Positions 1-8,350 are shown, numbered from the stretch's first letter. The stretch: 64,000 nt of DNA from Spirochaetaceae bacterium (GCA_031277165.1 JAISLT010000091.1:1-64000), one strand, 5' to 3'. Made by a program: numbers and translations. Notes: generated from the sequence alone by a model not told the origin.

Positions 1-279
1 ATCCTCCGGGAAGCGTGGATCACCGTGGTGTGGGCCAGAAACGAAACCACCAATGTGTCCCTGGGGGCAAAACCGCTTGTCCTGGGTTCGTCCCCCGAAG
101 CGGACATATATCTCCGGCGGGACAAATTTCCCCCGGTGGCGGCGGTGGTTAAAATCGAGAACGCACGGGTGGTGGTGGACAACAAACTTACCGGCCAATG
201 TACGGAACCGGCGGACGGCGGCGAAATAACATTAGGCGCCATAAAAATCATCGTCCATGTCAAAAAAGAAAGGACGTAG
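1..279 (+). CDS. FHA-like domain protein, C-terminal fragment
   Basis: The reading frame is open from the first base of the window and stops with TAG at 277-279, so only the last 92 residues are visible and the gene begins outside. The visible part is beta-rich and contains LGSSPEADIYL, which resembles the GSS-type phosphopeptide-binding loop of FHA domains, followed by alternating hydrophobic strands and a basic end (HVKKERT). FHA domains bind phosphothreonine peptides and often sit at the C-terminus of signalling or secretion proteins. The family call rests on one motif and fold impression only. What the missing N-terminal part does cannot be said. The gene converges on the minus-strand gene ending at 360. 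Confidence 0.5.
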   Translation: MLREAWITVVWARNETTNVSLGAKPLVLGSSPEADIYLRRDKFPPVAAVVKIENARVVVDNKLTGQCTEPADGGEITLGAIKIIVHVKKERT

Positions 280-359
280 GAGTATTCCAATTGAATCGGG
301 AAAAGGCCGCTTTCCATGCGCCGGGATTGTCCGGGGCAGCCCTGCCCTGGACAGATCCT

Positions 360-1181
360 TTAGATACTCCGGGCTATCCTAAAGCCCAGGGTGCTGGCCT
401 TTAAAGCGGGCTTTTCCCAGATCCGGAAGGTGGTCCTAAGCTGGTTTATCTGATTAAGGTACGAACCCCCCCGGTATACCCTGGTGTTTCCGGTGCTGCT
501 TCCCGTGTAGCTGCTTACCGGCTCTGCCGGGTAGTTACCAAAGAGATCCCAGCACCATTCCCAGACATTGCCGCTCATGTCGTAGAGGCCCAGTTGGTTG
601 GGGAGTTTACCCTTTACCGGGTGGGTTGAACGGGCCCCGTTGGGCGCAAACCAGCAATAGTCCTGGGGGTTCCCCGGCGAATCTCCCCGGGGGTCCCCGG
701 CAAAGGAGGCTTTTTCCAGGGGGGTGTTTCCTGCGGCCCCGTTAAGGCCCCCCCGGGCGGCGTATTCCCATTCCGCTTCCGTGGGCAGGCGGTAGCCCTT
801 GGATTCCTGGTTCCAGATCACCGTTTCCCCCTCAATAGTATAGGCCGGGGACAGGCCGGAACGCAGGCTTAGGGCATTACAAAAAAGAATCGCATCCATC
901 CAGCTTACCGAGTCCACCGGAAGGTTTGGCCCCTTAAAAACGGAGGGATTTTCCTTCATCACTTCGATATACAATTCCTGGGTAACTTCGGTCTCCGACA
1001 ATAAAAATGAACGGACCGTAACTTCATGGACCCGCTCGGAATCTTTGAAGGGGTTTTCGCTGCTTCCCATAAGGAAGGTCCCCCCCCGGATAGAAATCAT
1101 CGCAGGCATACCCGGCGGTTCGGCGGCCAGGGCGTTTGCTCCGGCCAGGAGCAGCATAATTAGGGGTTTTATGTACTTCAT
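360..1181 (-). CDS. Formylglycine-generating enzyme (SUMF1/PvdO) family exported protein
   Basis: 273 aa. An N-terminal signal peptide of about 20 residues (hydrophobic LIMLLLAGANALA) is followed by the FGE-sulfatase domain: GGTFLMGS near residue 34, the E-V-T-Q segment, RLPTEAEWEYAARGG near 130, and DMSGNVWEW near 200, ending in RGGSY and GFRIARSI. These are the hallmark blocks of the family. True formylglycine-generating enzymes use cysteines near the C-terminus for copper; those are not evident here (the segment reads RTTFRIWEKPALKASTLGFRIA), so a structural or other modifying role is as likely as sulfatase activation. The start ATG overlaps the clpP stop (ATGA), so the two are translationally coupled. 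Confidence 0.85.
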   Translation of the reverse strand: MKYIKPLIMLLLAGANALAAEPPGMPAMISIRGGTFLMGSSENPFKDSERVHEVTVRSFLLSETEVTQELYIEVMKENPSVFKGPNLPVDSVSWMDAILFCNALSLRSGLSPAYTIEGETVIWNQESKGYRLPTEAEWEYAARGGLNGAAGNTPLEKASFAGDPRGDSPGNPQDYCWFAPNGARSTHPVKGKLPNQLGLYDMSGNVWEWCWDLFGNYPAEPVSSYTGSSTGNTRVYRGGSYLNQINQLRTTFRIWEKPALKASTLGFRIARSI

Positions 1182-1798
1182 GCAAGTTCTCCGCGGCGTT
1201 GGATCGTTTTAGAAATAAGGCCGTAACGAACCGCCTCTTCTGCGTTCATCCAAAAATCCCTGTCCGTATCCTTTGCCACCTGTTCCAAGGATACGCCGGT
1301 TTCATCGGCGATAAGTTTATTGATCCTCTCCCTCAGCTTGTCCAGTTCCCGGGCATGAATTTCAATATCCGTGGCCACCCCCCGGATCCCCGAAAGGGGT
1401 TGGTGGATCAGGTAATGACTGTTGGGAAGCCCCACCCGCCGTTCCTTGGGCGCCGCGAGCTGGATAATCGCCGCCGCACTGGCCACCAGACCCATCCCAA
1501 TGGTCCAGACGGGGACCTTAACAAAGCGGATCATGTCAAAGATAGCAAACCCCGCATCCGCATCTCCGCCGGGGGAATCGATAAAAATCCGGATCGGCTC
1601 TTCGTTCTGATCCTCCAAAAGCAAAAGCTGCCGTATGGTCCTTTCCGCCAGCTCCTTTCTTACCTCTCCGGAAAGCAGGATAGTCCGGGTTTTAAGCATC
1701 TTGACAATTAACGGATCCGCGGCGGAATTCTTTTCCTGTGCCGATTCCTCCTCCTCTTCTTCTTCCTTTGTATAAAACGGATAGTGTCTGCCTTTCAT
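1178..1798 (-). CDS. clpP: ATP-dependent Clp protease proteolytic subunit (ClpP paralogue)
   Basis: 206 aa from the chosen start. The serine-protease triad is visible: Ser107 in GLVASAAA, His132 in LIHQP, Asp181 in DTDRDFWM. The frame is open to 1894, but the upstream 32 codons lie inside a dispersed repeat and over its promoter. The ATG at 1796-1798 has AAGGAG six bases upstream and gives the normal ClpP length, so I take it as the start. A run of seven glutamates (residues 12-18) precedes the protease core and is unusual. The oxyanion region departs from the common ASMGA form, which suggests the divergent second ClpP that many spirochaetes carry; no clpX lies beside it. The downstream FGE-like gene overlaps by 4 nt. 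Confidence 0.9.
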   Translation of the reverse strand: MKGRHYPFYTKEEEEEEESAQEKNSAADPLIVKMLKTRTILLSGEVRKELAERTIRQLLLLEDQNEEPIRIFIDSPGGDADAGFAIFDMIRFVKVPVWTIGMGLVASAAAIIQLAAPKERRVGLPNSHYLIHQPLSGIRGVATDIEIHARELDKLRERINKLIADETGVSLEQVAKDTDRDFWMNAEEAVRYGLISKTIQRRGELA

Positions 1799-1834
1799 CA
1801 AAAACTCCTTTTCCATCGTTGGGCTTAAGAAACT

Positions 1835-1863
1835 GGTATACCCCATAGATTTGGGTTTGTCAG
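1835..1863 (-). promoter_or_regulatory. Promoter of clpP inside hairpin repeat
   Basis: Minus strand: -35 CTGACA (1858-1863), 17 bp spacer, -10 TATACC (1835-1840). Expected start is near 1828, giving a leader of about 30 nt with the AAGGAG site. The -35 hexamer is the 3' arm of the repeat's hairpin. Confidence 0.6.
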
Positions 1864-1926
1864 GGAAGGAACCGGCTGATTCCTTGTCTGACAAACAATT
1901 ACAAGCTAATCCTTAGACAATTTCAA
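1835..1926 (-). repeat. Promoter-bearing hairpin repeat, copy 1
   Basis: Read on the minus strand, the repeat starts with AAATTGTCTAAGGATT, runs through GTAATTGTTTGTCAG, forms an imperfect hairpin (TTTGTCAGACAAGGAA against its complement, about 14 of 16 pairs), and ends in CTGACAAACCCAAATCTATG and TATAC. Copies 2 (8252-8350) and 3 (31999-32070) share this order. It lies between alr and clpP and begins within a few bases of the alr stop. Confidence 0.75.
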
Positions 1927-3083
1927 ATTGCCGGGGAATAGCTTGGTGTATAGCCGGGCTTTAAAACAGCCGGCCCGTCAATATAAACCCGGGGAACCCG
2001 TTTATTGATATTGCAGGTAATTTCATAGGGGATGGTACCAACCAGGGAAGCCATTGTTCCCGCATGGGGGGCCTTTCCGCCAAAGATCGTAACCCTGTCC
2101 CATCGGTGAAGACCGCTGTCCTGTCCTAAATCTACCATACATTGATCCATGCAGATTCTGCCCGCCAGGGGCCGCAGGGTGTCCCCGGCCAGGATCCGCC
2201 ATTTATTGCTAAGCCCCCGTGAAAGACCGTCGGCGTACCCCAGGGGAATGGTTCCGATGATCGTACCGGTCTTTGCCTTCCATGTTCTGCCGTAAGAAAC
2301 CGTTTCTCCCCTGCGTACGGACTTAATAAAGACCACGCTGCTTACCAGTTCCATTAAGGGTTTTACCCCCAGGGCGGCATTACCGCTTTTGTCCGCCGGG
2401 GCATAACCGTAGAGTAAAATCCCCGGTCTTACCATATCAAACCAAGCGTTCTTATAAAAGGTTACAGCGCCGGTGTTTGCCGCGTGGATTAACCCCGGAT
2501 CCACCCCCACGGCTTTTATGGCCTCCACCGCCGTATAAAAGGCCCCAATCTGCTTTTTTGTAAAAGCCCTGTCGCCGGGAGCTAAGGAATCGGAGACCGC
2601 CAGGTGGGTGGCGGTTCCCGCCAGAACCAGGTTCTTACTCTTTGCGATCCGGCAGGCCATGGCCGGCGCCTGGGCGGGTCTGCATCCTATGCGGCCCATG
2701 CCGGTGTCGATCTTTAGGTGGATCCGGATCTGTTTTCCTGTCCTGGAAGCTTCCTGCTCCAAGGCGTCTATGTATTCCTCGTCCCCCGCCAGGGGCTCCA
2801 AATCCGAAGCGGCCAGCTGTTTAATTTCCTCCGGCAGGGGTATAGAAAGAAGCATCACCGGCGCATCCACCCCCCCCCTTCTAAGCCCGGTTCCTTCCCC
2901 CACGGTGGCAACCGCCAGGTGCTGTACCCCCGCGGCCAGGGCCGCCTTTGCCACCATCAAGGCCCCGTGTCCGTATGCATCGGCCTTAACGGGCATGCAG
3001 ACCGCCCGGCCTGTTTTTTCCCTAACCAGGGCTATGTTTTCCCTTAGATGATCCAAATGAATAAACGCCCGGGTAGCCCGCAT
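1923..3083 (-). CDS. alr: Alanine racemase
   Basis: 386 aa. This PLP enzyme interconverts L- and D-alanine for peptidoglycan. The PLP lysine is Lys33 in VKADAYGHG, and the second catalytic base is the tyrosine in VSYGRTW (about residue 266). GRICMDQCMVDLG is the typical C-terminal beta-domain block. The length is normal. The start ATG (3081-3083) lies 6 nt after a TATAGT -10 box, so the mRNA is predicted to be leaderless. The gene stops at the edge of the hairpin repeat that drives clpP. It is divergent from the lipoprotein gene at 3148 and shares its -35 hexamer. Confidence 0.95.
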   Translation of the reverse strand: MRATRAFIHLDHLRENIALVREKTGRAVCMPVKADAYGHGALMVAKAALAAGVQHLAVATVGEGTGLRRGGVDAPVMLLSIPLPEEIKQLAASDLEPLAGDEEYIDALEQEASRTGKQIRIHLKIDTGMGRIGCRPAQAPAMACRIAKSKNLVLAGTATHLAVSDSLAPGDRAFTKKQIGAFYTAVEAIKAVGVDPGLIHAANTGAVTFYKNAWFDMVRPGILLYGYAPADKSGNAALGVKPLMELVSSVVFIKSVRRGETVSYGRTWKAKTGTIIGTIPLGYADGLSRGLSNKWRILAGDTLRPLAGRICMDQCMVDLGQDSGLHRWDRVTIFGGKAPHAGTMASLVGTIPYEITCNINKRVPRVYIDGPAVLKPGYTPSYSPAI

Positions 3084-3089
3084 AGAAAC

Positions 3090-3141
3090 ACTATACCAGT
3101 TCCGGGCAATTCTTACAATTGTATTCTCCCTATGGTATACT
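3090..3141. promoter_or_regulatory. Divergent alr / lipoprotein promoters sharing one -35 hexamer
   Basis: Plus strand: TTACAA (3113-3118), 17 bp, TATACT (3136-3141), then 6 nt to the GTG at 3148. Minus strand: TTGTAA (the same bases 3113-3118), 17 bp, TATAGT (3090-3095), then 6 nt to the ATG at 3083. Both transcripts would begin at their start codons. Confidence 0.7.
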
Positions 3142-3147
3142 GTAGGG

Positions 3148-3852
3148 GTGAAGCCTTGTCTTTTCCTTTCCCTGGGGGCGGTTTTGTGTTTTTTTTCCTG
3201 TGCGCTGCCGGATCCGCATGCGGCCCCGCCCGGGGTAGTGGAAGAAAGGGCCCCTCCGCGGCCCCCGCAAAGGTCCGTTCCCGCCCTGCAGATCCGGGAC
3301 TACAAAAACCGGGAAAACGGCGCGGCCCTGGCGCCCTGGTTCCGGGCATACCTGGAGGGCGGCATAGACGCGGCGGAATCCCTGGAACCGTACCGGACCT
3401 CGTATCTCTTTGTGGCGGTGATCCGCAGCCCGAATTTAGCGGTCATTACCCAATGGGTACGGAATTTTTCTGCGGATCAGGATTTTTCCCGGCTGGCGGC
3501 GGAACGGATCCGGGCCAGGATGGAGCGGGATCTGACGGTAAGCCCCGACACCTTTTACGGCCCCCAGTACAACAGGATCCTGCGGACCATATACCGCACT
3601 GTCTTTTGGGGCGCCCGGAAAGAAAACGATTCCTGGATCTTTGGGCCCACCCTGGAGGTAAAAGAAAAGGGCGGCGCCTTGGATCCTCCCCTTTACTGGG
3701 GGTTTATTCTGATCAGTATCCCCAAGGAAAGTCTTGAAATTCAAGTAAACAAACTTCTTGGGGACCTTAAAAATGTTGATGAAAAGACCGCCACCAGGGT
3801 TCAAACCGAAGCCTTTGAGGATCTGCGGATCCATCTTTTTGAAGGATTTTAA
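3148..3852 (+). CDS. Conserved lipoprotein of unknown function
   Basis: 234 aa starting at GTG 3148, which sits 6 nt after the TATACT -10 box. The N-terminus KPCLFLSLGAVLCFFSC is a short signal peptide ending in a lipobox-like Cys (about residue 18). A proline-rich linker follows (VEERAPPRPPQRS), then a soluble domain with no motif I can name. The stop overlaps the mnmE start (TAATG), so the two are co-transcribed and coupled. It may be a spirochaete-restricted envelope protein; no enzymatic motif is seen. Confidence 0.75.
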   Translation: MKPCLFLSLGAVLCFFSCALPDPHAAPPGVVEERAPPRPPQRSVPALQIRDYKNRENGAALAPWFRAYLEGGIDAAESLEPYRTSYLFVAVIRSPNLAVITQWVRNFSADQDFSRLAAERIRARMERDLTVSPDTFYGPQYNRILRTIYRTVFWGARKENDSWIFGPTLEVKEKGGALDPPLYWGFILISIPKESLEIQVNKLLGDLKNVDEKTATRVQTEAFEDLRIHLFEGF

Positions 3853-5318
3853 TGCGAAACTACGGAGATGACTGTCCCATTGCGGCCCAGGCGGCAGGGC
3901 AGGGGGCCCTGGCCCTGATCAGGACCAGCGGCCGGGGAACCCTGGAACTAATGGCAAAAATTTTTTCCCGTCCCCGGAGGCTGCGGGACTGTCCGGGTAA
4001 TACCGTGGTCCATGGCTGGATCCTGGGGGAACAGAAACGGATCGACGAGGTTCTAATATCGGTGTACCGCGCCCCCCGGTCCTACACCGGCGAGGAGGGG
4101 GCGGATATTTCCTGCCATGGCGGAACCGCCGCCGTGGGGGCTGTCCTGGGGGCCCTGCGTGGGGCGGGGTTCCAGGATGCGCTGCCCGGCGAATTTACCT
4201 TCCGGGCTTTCATGAACGGTAAAATGGACCTTACCCGGTGTGAATCGGTGATGGAGATCGTGTCCGCCAGGACCACCACCGCCCTGGGCCGGGCGGCGCT
4301 CCGTCTTTCCGGGGCCCTGGAACGGAAAATTAGGGACATCCGGGATGTGCTCCTGGAAACCCTTAGCGCCGTGGAATTGTACCTGGATTATCCCGAGGAC
4401 GAGTTGGAGGGTGGTGAAGCCCCGGAAGTGTTTCCCCGCCGGAAAATGGCCGAAGAAGCCCTGGAGCAGCTGCGTTCCCTCGCCGCTTCCTACCGCCGGG
4501 AACAACTGTACCAGGAAGGGGCCTTGGCGGTCATTGCCGGGCAGCCCAATGCGGGAAAATCAAGCCTTTTTAATGCCCTTTTAAACGAAGAAAGATCCAT
4601 TGTTACGGAAAATCCCGGCACAACCCGGGATTGGATCGAGGGGGCTGTCTCGCTGGAAGGAATTCCCCTGCGCCTTGTGGACACCGCCGGTTTGCGGGAA
4701 CCGGAGGCGGACAAAAAAGCAGAAGCCCAGGGAATAGAAAGGAGCAGGGCCTTAATAGAAGAAGCGGATATGGTCCTTTATGTGGTGGACGGTTCCGCCG
4801 GAATAGCTCCCCAGGACGAAGCCTTTATTGCGTCGTACCGGAAAAACAAGAACCGGAACGGCCCCTTTCTTTTGCCCCTGTGGAACAAGGCGGATTTGGC
4901 GGAACCTTCTAACAGCATCCGGGAAAAATACCCGGATCTTACGATCCTTAGCGCTGCCGGCGGAACAGGACTGGAAGAACTCTGCCGTTTGATGAAGTCC
5001 CTGCTGACGGAAGCCTCCGAAACAAACACCGCGGGAAAAGATCCCGCCGAAACAGATATGTCCATACCAAATACCCCTATGCCAGGGGATGGGGCCTGTC
5101 TTCCCGCGGGGCTGGGGGCCCTGCGGCAAAAGGAATTAACCGAAAAAGCCGCCTGCGCCCTGGAAGAGGCCCTGCACTTGGCAGACCAGAAGGCGCCCCT
5201 GGACCTTATTGCCCCTCCCCTTCGGGAGGCGGCGGATGCCCTGGGGGAAATAACCGGGGAAGTATCTACCGCAGATATACTGGAAATAATGTTCAGCCGC
5301 TTCTGCTTAGGAAAATAA
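3852..5318 (+). CDS. mnmE: tRNA modification GTPase MnmE
   Basis: 488 aa. With MnmG, MnmE forms the complex that installs the carboxymethylaminomethyl group on U34 of certain tRNAs. An N-terminal tetrahydrofolate-binding domain (to about residue 120) is followed by a helical domain interrupted by the G domain: P-loop GQPNAGKSSLFN near 230, DTAGLRE near 277, and NKAD near 347. The C-terminus FSRFCLGK carries the conserved catalytic cysteine of the FC(I/L)GK motif. The G domain has a longer tail (TNTAGKDPAETDMSI) than usual. The start overlaps the stop of the preceding lipoprotein gene. mnmG lies one gene downstream. Confidence 0.97.
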   Translation: MRNYGDDCPIAAQAAGQGALALIRTSGRGTLELMAKIFSRPRRLRDCPGNTVVHGWILGEQKRIDEVLISVYRAPRSYTGEEGADISCHGGTAAVGAVLGALRGAGFQDALPGEFTFRAFMNGKMDLTRCESVMEIVSARTTTALGRAALRLSGALERKIRDIRDVLLETLSAVELYLDYPEDELEGGEAPEVFPRRKMAEEALEQLRSLAASYRREQLYQEGALAVIAGQPNAGKSSLFNALLNEERSIVTENPGTTRDWIEGAVSLEGIPLRLVDTAGLREPEADKKAEAQGIERSRALIEEADMVLYVVDGSAGIAPQDEAFIASYRKNKNRNGPFLLPLWNKADLAEPSNSIREKYPDLTILSAAGGTGLEELCRLMKSLLTEASETNTAGKDPAETDMSIPNTPMPGDGACLPAGLGALRQKELTEKAACALEEALHLADQKAPLDLIAPPLREAADALGEITGEVSTADILEIMFSRFCLGK

Positions 5319-5333
5319 GCAAAAGCGGCTGAA
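5292..5333. terminator. Hairpin overlapping the mnmE stop
   Basis: A 42-bp inverted repeat: the arm from TTCAGCCGCTT through CTGCTTA pairs with TAAGCA and AAGCGGCTGAA around a GGAAAA loop. It includes the last codons and stop of mnmE, and lies between convergent genes, so a bidirectional terminator is likely although no T-run follows. Confidence 0.55.
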
Positions 5334-5420
5334 GCTCAAGGGCATAAAGCAATAACTAACAGCTATCGCTTCATTACTGAAAAAAGGCTAAATGCCGGAG
5401 CATTGCAGCCCCGATCCAGC

Positions 5421-5810
5421 TTAAAAGAAGGGAAAACTGGATCCGGAAGCAGGTTCCGGCGGTTTCTTCTCCGCTGCGGGCTTCTTAGCCGCGGGTTTTT
5501 TTGCTGCGGGCTTCTTGGCCGCCGCAGTTTTCTTAGCCGCGGGTTTTTTTGCTGCGGGCTTCTTAGCCGCAGTTTTCTTAGCCGCGGGTTTTTTTGCTGC
5601 GGGCTTCTTGGCCGCCGCAGTTTTCTTCGCCGCGGGTTTTTTTGCTGCGGGCTTCTTGGCCGCCGCAGTCTTCTTTGCCGCGGGCTTTTTAGCTGCGGTG
5701 GTTTTCTTCGCCGCGGGCTTTTTAGCCGCGGGTTTCTTAGCTGTGGTGGTTTTCTTAACCGCCGGTTTCTTCGCCGCAGGTTTCCGTGCAGGCGTCTTCG
5801 GTTCAGGCAT
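5421..5810 (-). CDS. Histone H1-like Lys/Ala/Pro-rich DNA-binding protein
   Basis: 129 aa made almost entirely of the repeat AAKKPAAKK with TAAAKK variants, plus a short N-terminus (MPEPKTPARKP) and a non-repetitive end (EPASGSSFPFF). Such tails bind DNA non-specifically by charge, like eukaryotic H1 C-termini, Hc2 of chlamydiae and AlgP. No globular or HU domain is present. The start ATG (5808-5810) has AAAGGAG at 5 nt. The repeat DNA can expand or shrink by recombination, so the length probably varies between strains. The protein is expected to act in the nucleoid. Confidence 0.85.
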   Translation of the reverse strand: MPEPKTPARKPAAKKPAVKKTTTAKKPAAKKPAAKKTTAAKKPAAKKTAAAKKPAAKKPAAKKTAAAKKPAAKKPAAKKTAAKKPAAKKPAAKKTAAAKKPAAKKPAAKKPAAEKKPPEPASGSSFPFF

Positions 5811-5839
5811 ACTTACTCCTTTAGCAATAAGATTCTTAC

Positions 5840-5868
5840 ACTGTATCGCGGTATGAAAAAAACTGCAA
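5840..5868 (-). promoter_or_regulatory. Promoter of the H1-like gene
   Basis: Minus strand: TTGCAG (5863-5868), 17 bp, TACAGT (5840-5845), with a leader of about 22 nt that carries the ribosome site. Confidence 0.55.
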
Positions 5869-6047
5869 GGGAAAAACCAAAAAATAATAATTTTTTTAGG
5901 CTGTTTTAAAGTTCAGTTTTGGAACCGGCCCAGTCAGCGGGTTTTAAAATCGCCGCGGCCCTTAAATTAAATGTAGATATTGACGGGTATAAAAAAATGA
6001 AGGTCTTTTTCGGTGGAGTACCGCGGATAAACGAATACAAACGGTCC

Positions 6048-6076
6048 TTTACACCGGCCGCCGTTTTTTTTATCAT
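6048..6076 (+). promoter_or_regulatory. Promoter of mnmG
   Basis: TTTACA (6048-6053), 17 bp, TATCAT (6071-6076), followed after 11 nt by the mnmG ATG. The leader would be only about 5 nt. The rest of the 5811-6087 gap shows no gene. Confidence 0.5.
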
Positions 6077-6087
6077 GGTTTATCACC

Positions 6088-7890
6088 ATGGATTACGACT
6101 GTATTGTAATCGGCGGAGGGCATGCGGGCATCGAAGCATCCCTGGCGGCATCCCGGCTGGGAATGAAAACGCTGCTTATCACTCAAAACCCCGATCGTAT
6201 CGGCGCCCTTTCCTGCAATCCCGCAGTGGGGGGACTTTCCAAGGGCAATCTGGTCCGCGAAGTGGATGCCCTGGGAGGCGAAATAGCCCTGCTTATTGAT
6301 CAATCGATGATCCAATACCGGATATTAAACCGTTCCCGGGGATCGGCGGTACAGGCCCCCAGGGCCCAGGCGGATAAACTGGCCTATCAAAACGCCGCCC
6401 GGCGCAGCATCGAAGCCCGCCGGAGCCTGGAAGTAATGATGGATACGGTGACGGAACTCATTATCGAAGAAAAATCTGCCGCCATGGGGGAGCGGGTGGC
6501 GGGGGTCCGCACGATCCGGGGACACAAAATCGGCGCGGCGGCGGTAATTTTAGCCGCGGGAACTTTTATGGAGGGAAAGATCTTTATTGGCGAGTACGAT
6601 GCCCCCCAGGGAAGGCTGGGCGAAGAGGCGGCCCTGGGCTTGGGAAATTTTTTACGCCGCCGGGGCTTTGTGCTGGGCCGTTTAAAGACAGGAACCCCCG
6701 CCCGTATTGCGGGGGACACCGTGGATTACGGCAAAATGGAACGGCAGGAGGGCGAAAAGGCGGCGCCCTTTTCTTTCGATTGGACCCCGGAGGGTTCTTT
6801 GCTTTTTCAACCGCCGGCCCTTCCCTGCTGGATCACCTATACCACCCCCAAAACCCATGAAATTATCAGAAACAACATACACCGCTCCCCCCTTTATGGC
6901 GGAAAAATACAGGGCATAGGCCCCAGGTACTGTCCTTCAATTGAAGACAAGGTAATGCGTTTCCCCGGCCGGGACCGGCATCATGTTTTTGTGGAACCCG
7001 AAGGACTCTACACCAACGAGATGTACCTTAACGGCCTGTCCAGTTCCCTGCCCGAGGATGTACAGGAGCTGTTTATCCACAGTATTCCGGGATTGGAAGA
7101 GGCCCGGATTGTCAGGCCCGCCTATGCGGTGGAATACGATTATTTGGATCCCCTGGATCTGTTTCCCTCCTTAGAAAGCAAACGGCTGGAAGGTTTTTTT
7201 TCCGCTGGACAAACCAACGGCAGTTCCGGCTACGAGGAAGCGGCGGCCCAGGGTATTATGGCAGGGATTAATGCGGCGCTTAAGAAACAGGGCAAAGAAC
7301 CCCTGGTATTAGGCAGGGAAGAAGCGTATATCGGAGTTCTTATTGATGATCTAACCACCCTGGGAACCAATGAACCCTACCGTATGTTTACCAGCCGGGC
7401 CGAACACCGCCTGGTATTGCGCCACGATACGGCGGACCGCCGGCTTACTCCAAAGGGCAGGGCCCTGGGACTTGTGGCGGATGAACGGTGGGAACGGTTT
7501 AGCAAAAAATGTGCGGCCCTGGATACGATCCGGGAACTTCTGGAAAAAAGGGAAGTTTCCCCGGCGGATGATAACAAGATCCTTCGGGAACTTGACCGCT
7601 TTCCCCCCGAATGGGTAATGGGAATTTCTTTGGACAATAAATATGCGGGCTATATTGAAAAAGAAAAACGGATCATAGGGAGAAATGCTAAGATGGAACG
7701 GGTTAAACTGGACCCCCGGACCGATTACGGTGCGATCCGGGGACTTTCCGCAGAGGCCCGGGAAAAACTTGCCAAGGTACGGCCCCGGACCGTAGGCCAG
7801 GCCGCACGGATCCCCGGGGTACGCCAGGGAGATGTGGCCCTGCTGATGGTGCTGGCGCGGAAAAATGCCGGCGCCGGGGGTATGTCTTAA
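6088..7890 (+). CDS. mnmG: tRNA uridine 5-carboxymethylaminomethyl modification enzyme MnmG (GidA)
   Basis: 600 aa. This is the FAD enzyme that works with MnmE in wobble-uridine modification. The dinucleotide-binding motif GGGHAGIEAS is near residue 8. CNPAVGGLSKG with the catalytic-region cysteine is near 47, and RLKTGTPARI near 197. The conserved block PRYCPSIEDKV is near 280, and the C-terminal helical tRNA/MnmE-binding part ends in ALLMVLARKN. The length fits the family. The start ATG lies just downstream of a promoter with little leader and no clear ribosome site. It converges on the hit gene with a 4-nt overlap. Confidence 0.97.
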   Translation: MDYDCIVIGGGHAGIEASLAASRLGMKTLLITQNPDRIGALSCNPAVGGLSKGNLVREVDALGGEIALLIDQSMIQYRILNRSRGSAVQAPRAQADKLAYQNAARRSIEARRSLEVMMDTVTELIIEEKSAAMGERVAGVRTIRGHKIGAAAVILAAGTFMEGKIFIGEYDAPQGRLGEEAALGLGNFLRRRGFVLGRLKTGTPARIAGDTVDYGKMERQEGEKAAPFSFDWTPEGSLLFQPPALPCWITYTTPKTHEIIRNNIHRSPLYGGKIQGIGPRYCPSIEDKVMRFPGRDRHHVFVEPEGLYTNEMYLNGLSSSLPEDVQELFIHSIPGLEEARIVRPAYAVEYDYLDPLDLFPSLESKRLEGFFSAGQTNGSSGYEEAAAQGIMAGINAALKKQGKEPLVLGREEAYIGVLIDDLTTLGTNEPYRMFTSRAEHRLVLRHDTADRRLTPKGRALGLVADERWERFSKKCAALDTIRELLEKREVSPADDNKILRELDRFPPEWVMGISLDNKYAGYIEKEKRIIGRNAKMERVKLDPRTDYGAIRGLSAEAREKLAKVRPRTVGQAARIPGVRQGDVALLMVLARKNAGAGGMS

Positions 7891-8222
7891 CCCGGGGGCC
7901 AGCCCAGGGAACGGCCCCCCAGAACATGGACATGCAGATGATCCACCGTCTGCCCGCCGTCTTCCCTGCAGTTTATCACAAACCTTCCGCCCCTTTCGCC
8001 GCATCCCTCTTGAACCGCCAATTCCCGGGCCTTAAAGAGGAGTTTTCCTAAAAGTCCCGCCTCCGCTTCCAGAATAGTGGGAATATGGGTTTTAGGGATC
8101 ACCAAAAAATGAACCGGCGCTTGGGGATTAACATCCCTAAAGGCCAGCAGATCATCGTCCTCATACATTTTTTGTGCAGGAATTTCTCCGGCAATTATTT
8201 TACAAAAAATACAATCGGTCAT
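7887..8222 (-). CDS. HIT family nucleotide hydrolase (HINT-like)
   Basis: 111 aa. The first residues CIFCKIIAGEIPAQK and the histidine triad HLHVHVLGG (about residues 96-104) define the HINT branch, which hydrolyses purine nucleoside phosphoramidates; the third triad His attacks the phosphate. The two cysteines of CIFC often bind zinc. The start ATG has AAGGAG 8 nt upstream. It is transcribed from the promoter in hairpin repeat copy 2. It overlaps the end of mnmG by 4 nt on the other strand. Confidence 0.93.
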   Translation of the reverse strand: MTDCIFCKIIAGEIPAQKMYEDDDLLAFRDVNPQAPVHFLVIPKTHIPTILEAEAGLLGKLLFKARELAVQEGCGERGGRFVINCREDGGQTVDHLHVHVLGGRSLGWPPG

Positions 8223-8251
8223 TATCTAAACTCCTTGTGTTTGTTTTGCCT

Positions 8252-8280
8252 TTTATACCCCATTGATTTTGGTTTGTCAG
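8252..8280 (-). promoter_or_regulatory. Promoter of hit inside hairpin repeat
   Basis: Minus strand: CTGACA (8275-8280), 17 bp, TATAAA (8252-8257). The leader would be about 23 nt. The arrangement is the same as at clpP. Confidence 0.6.
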
Positions 8281-8350
8281 GTAGGGGATTCGCTAATTTC
8301 TTAGCTGACCAGCAATTACAACCGGAATTCTCAGACAATTTTAAAGTGTC
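8252..8350 (-). repeat. Promoter-bearing hairpin repeat, copy 2
   Basis: Minus strand order: AAATTGTCTGAGAATT, GTAATTG, a weakened hairpin, then CTGACAAACC, AATGGGG and TATAAAA. It occupies the space between fusA (stop at 8403) and hit. It matches copy 1 at both ends, with the loop region diverged. Confidence 0.7.

Noticed and set aside
5470-5800. Repeat array in the H1-like gene as a CRISPR or plus-strand Phe/Leu-rich protein
   Set aside because: The minus frame encodes a Lys/Ala/Pro protein with a good start site and promoter; the plus-strand frames are its shadow.
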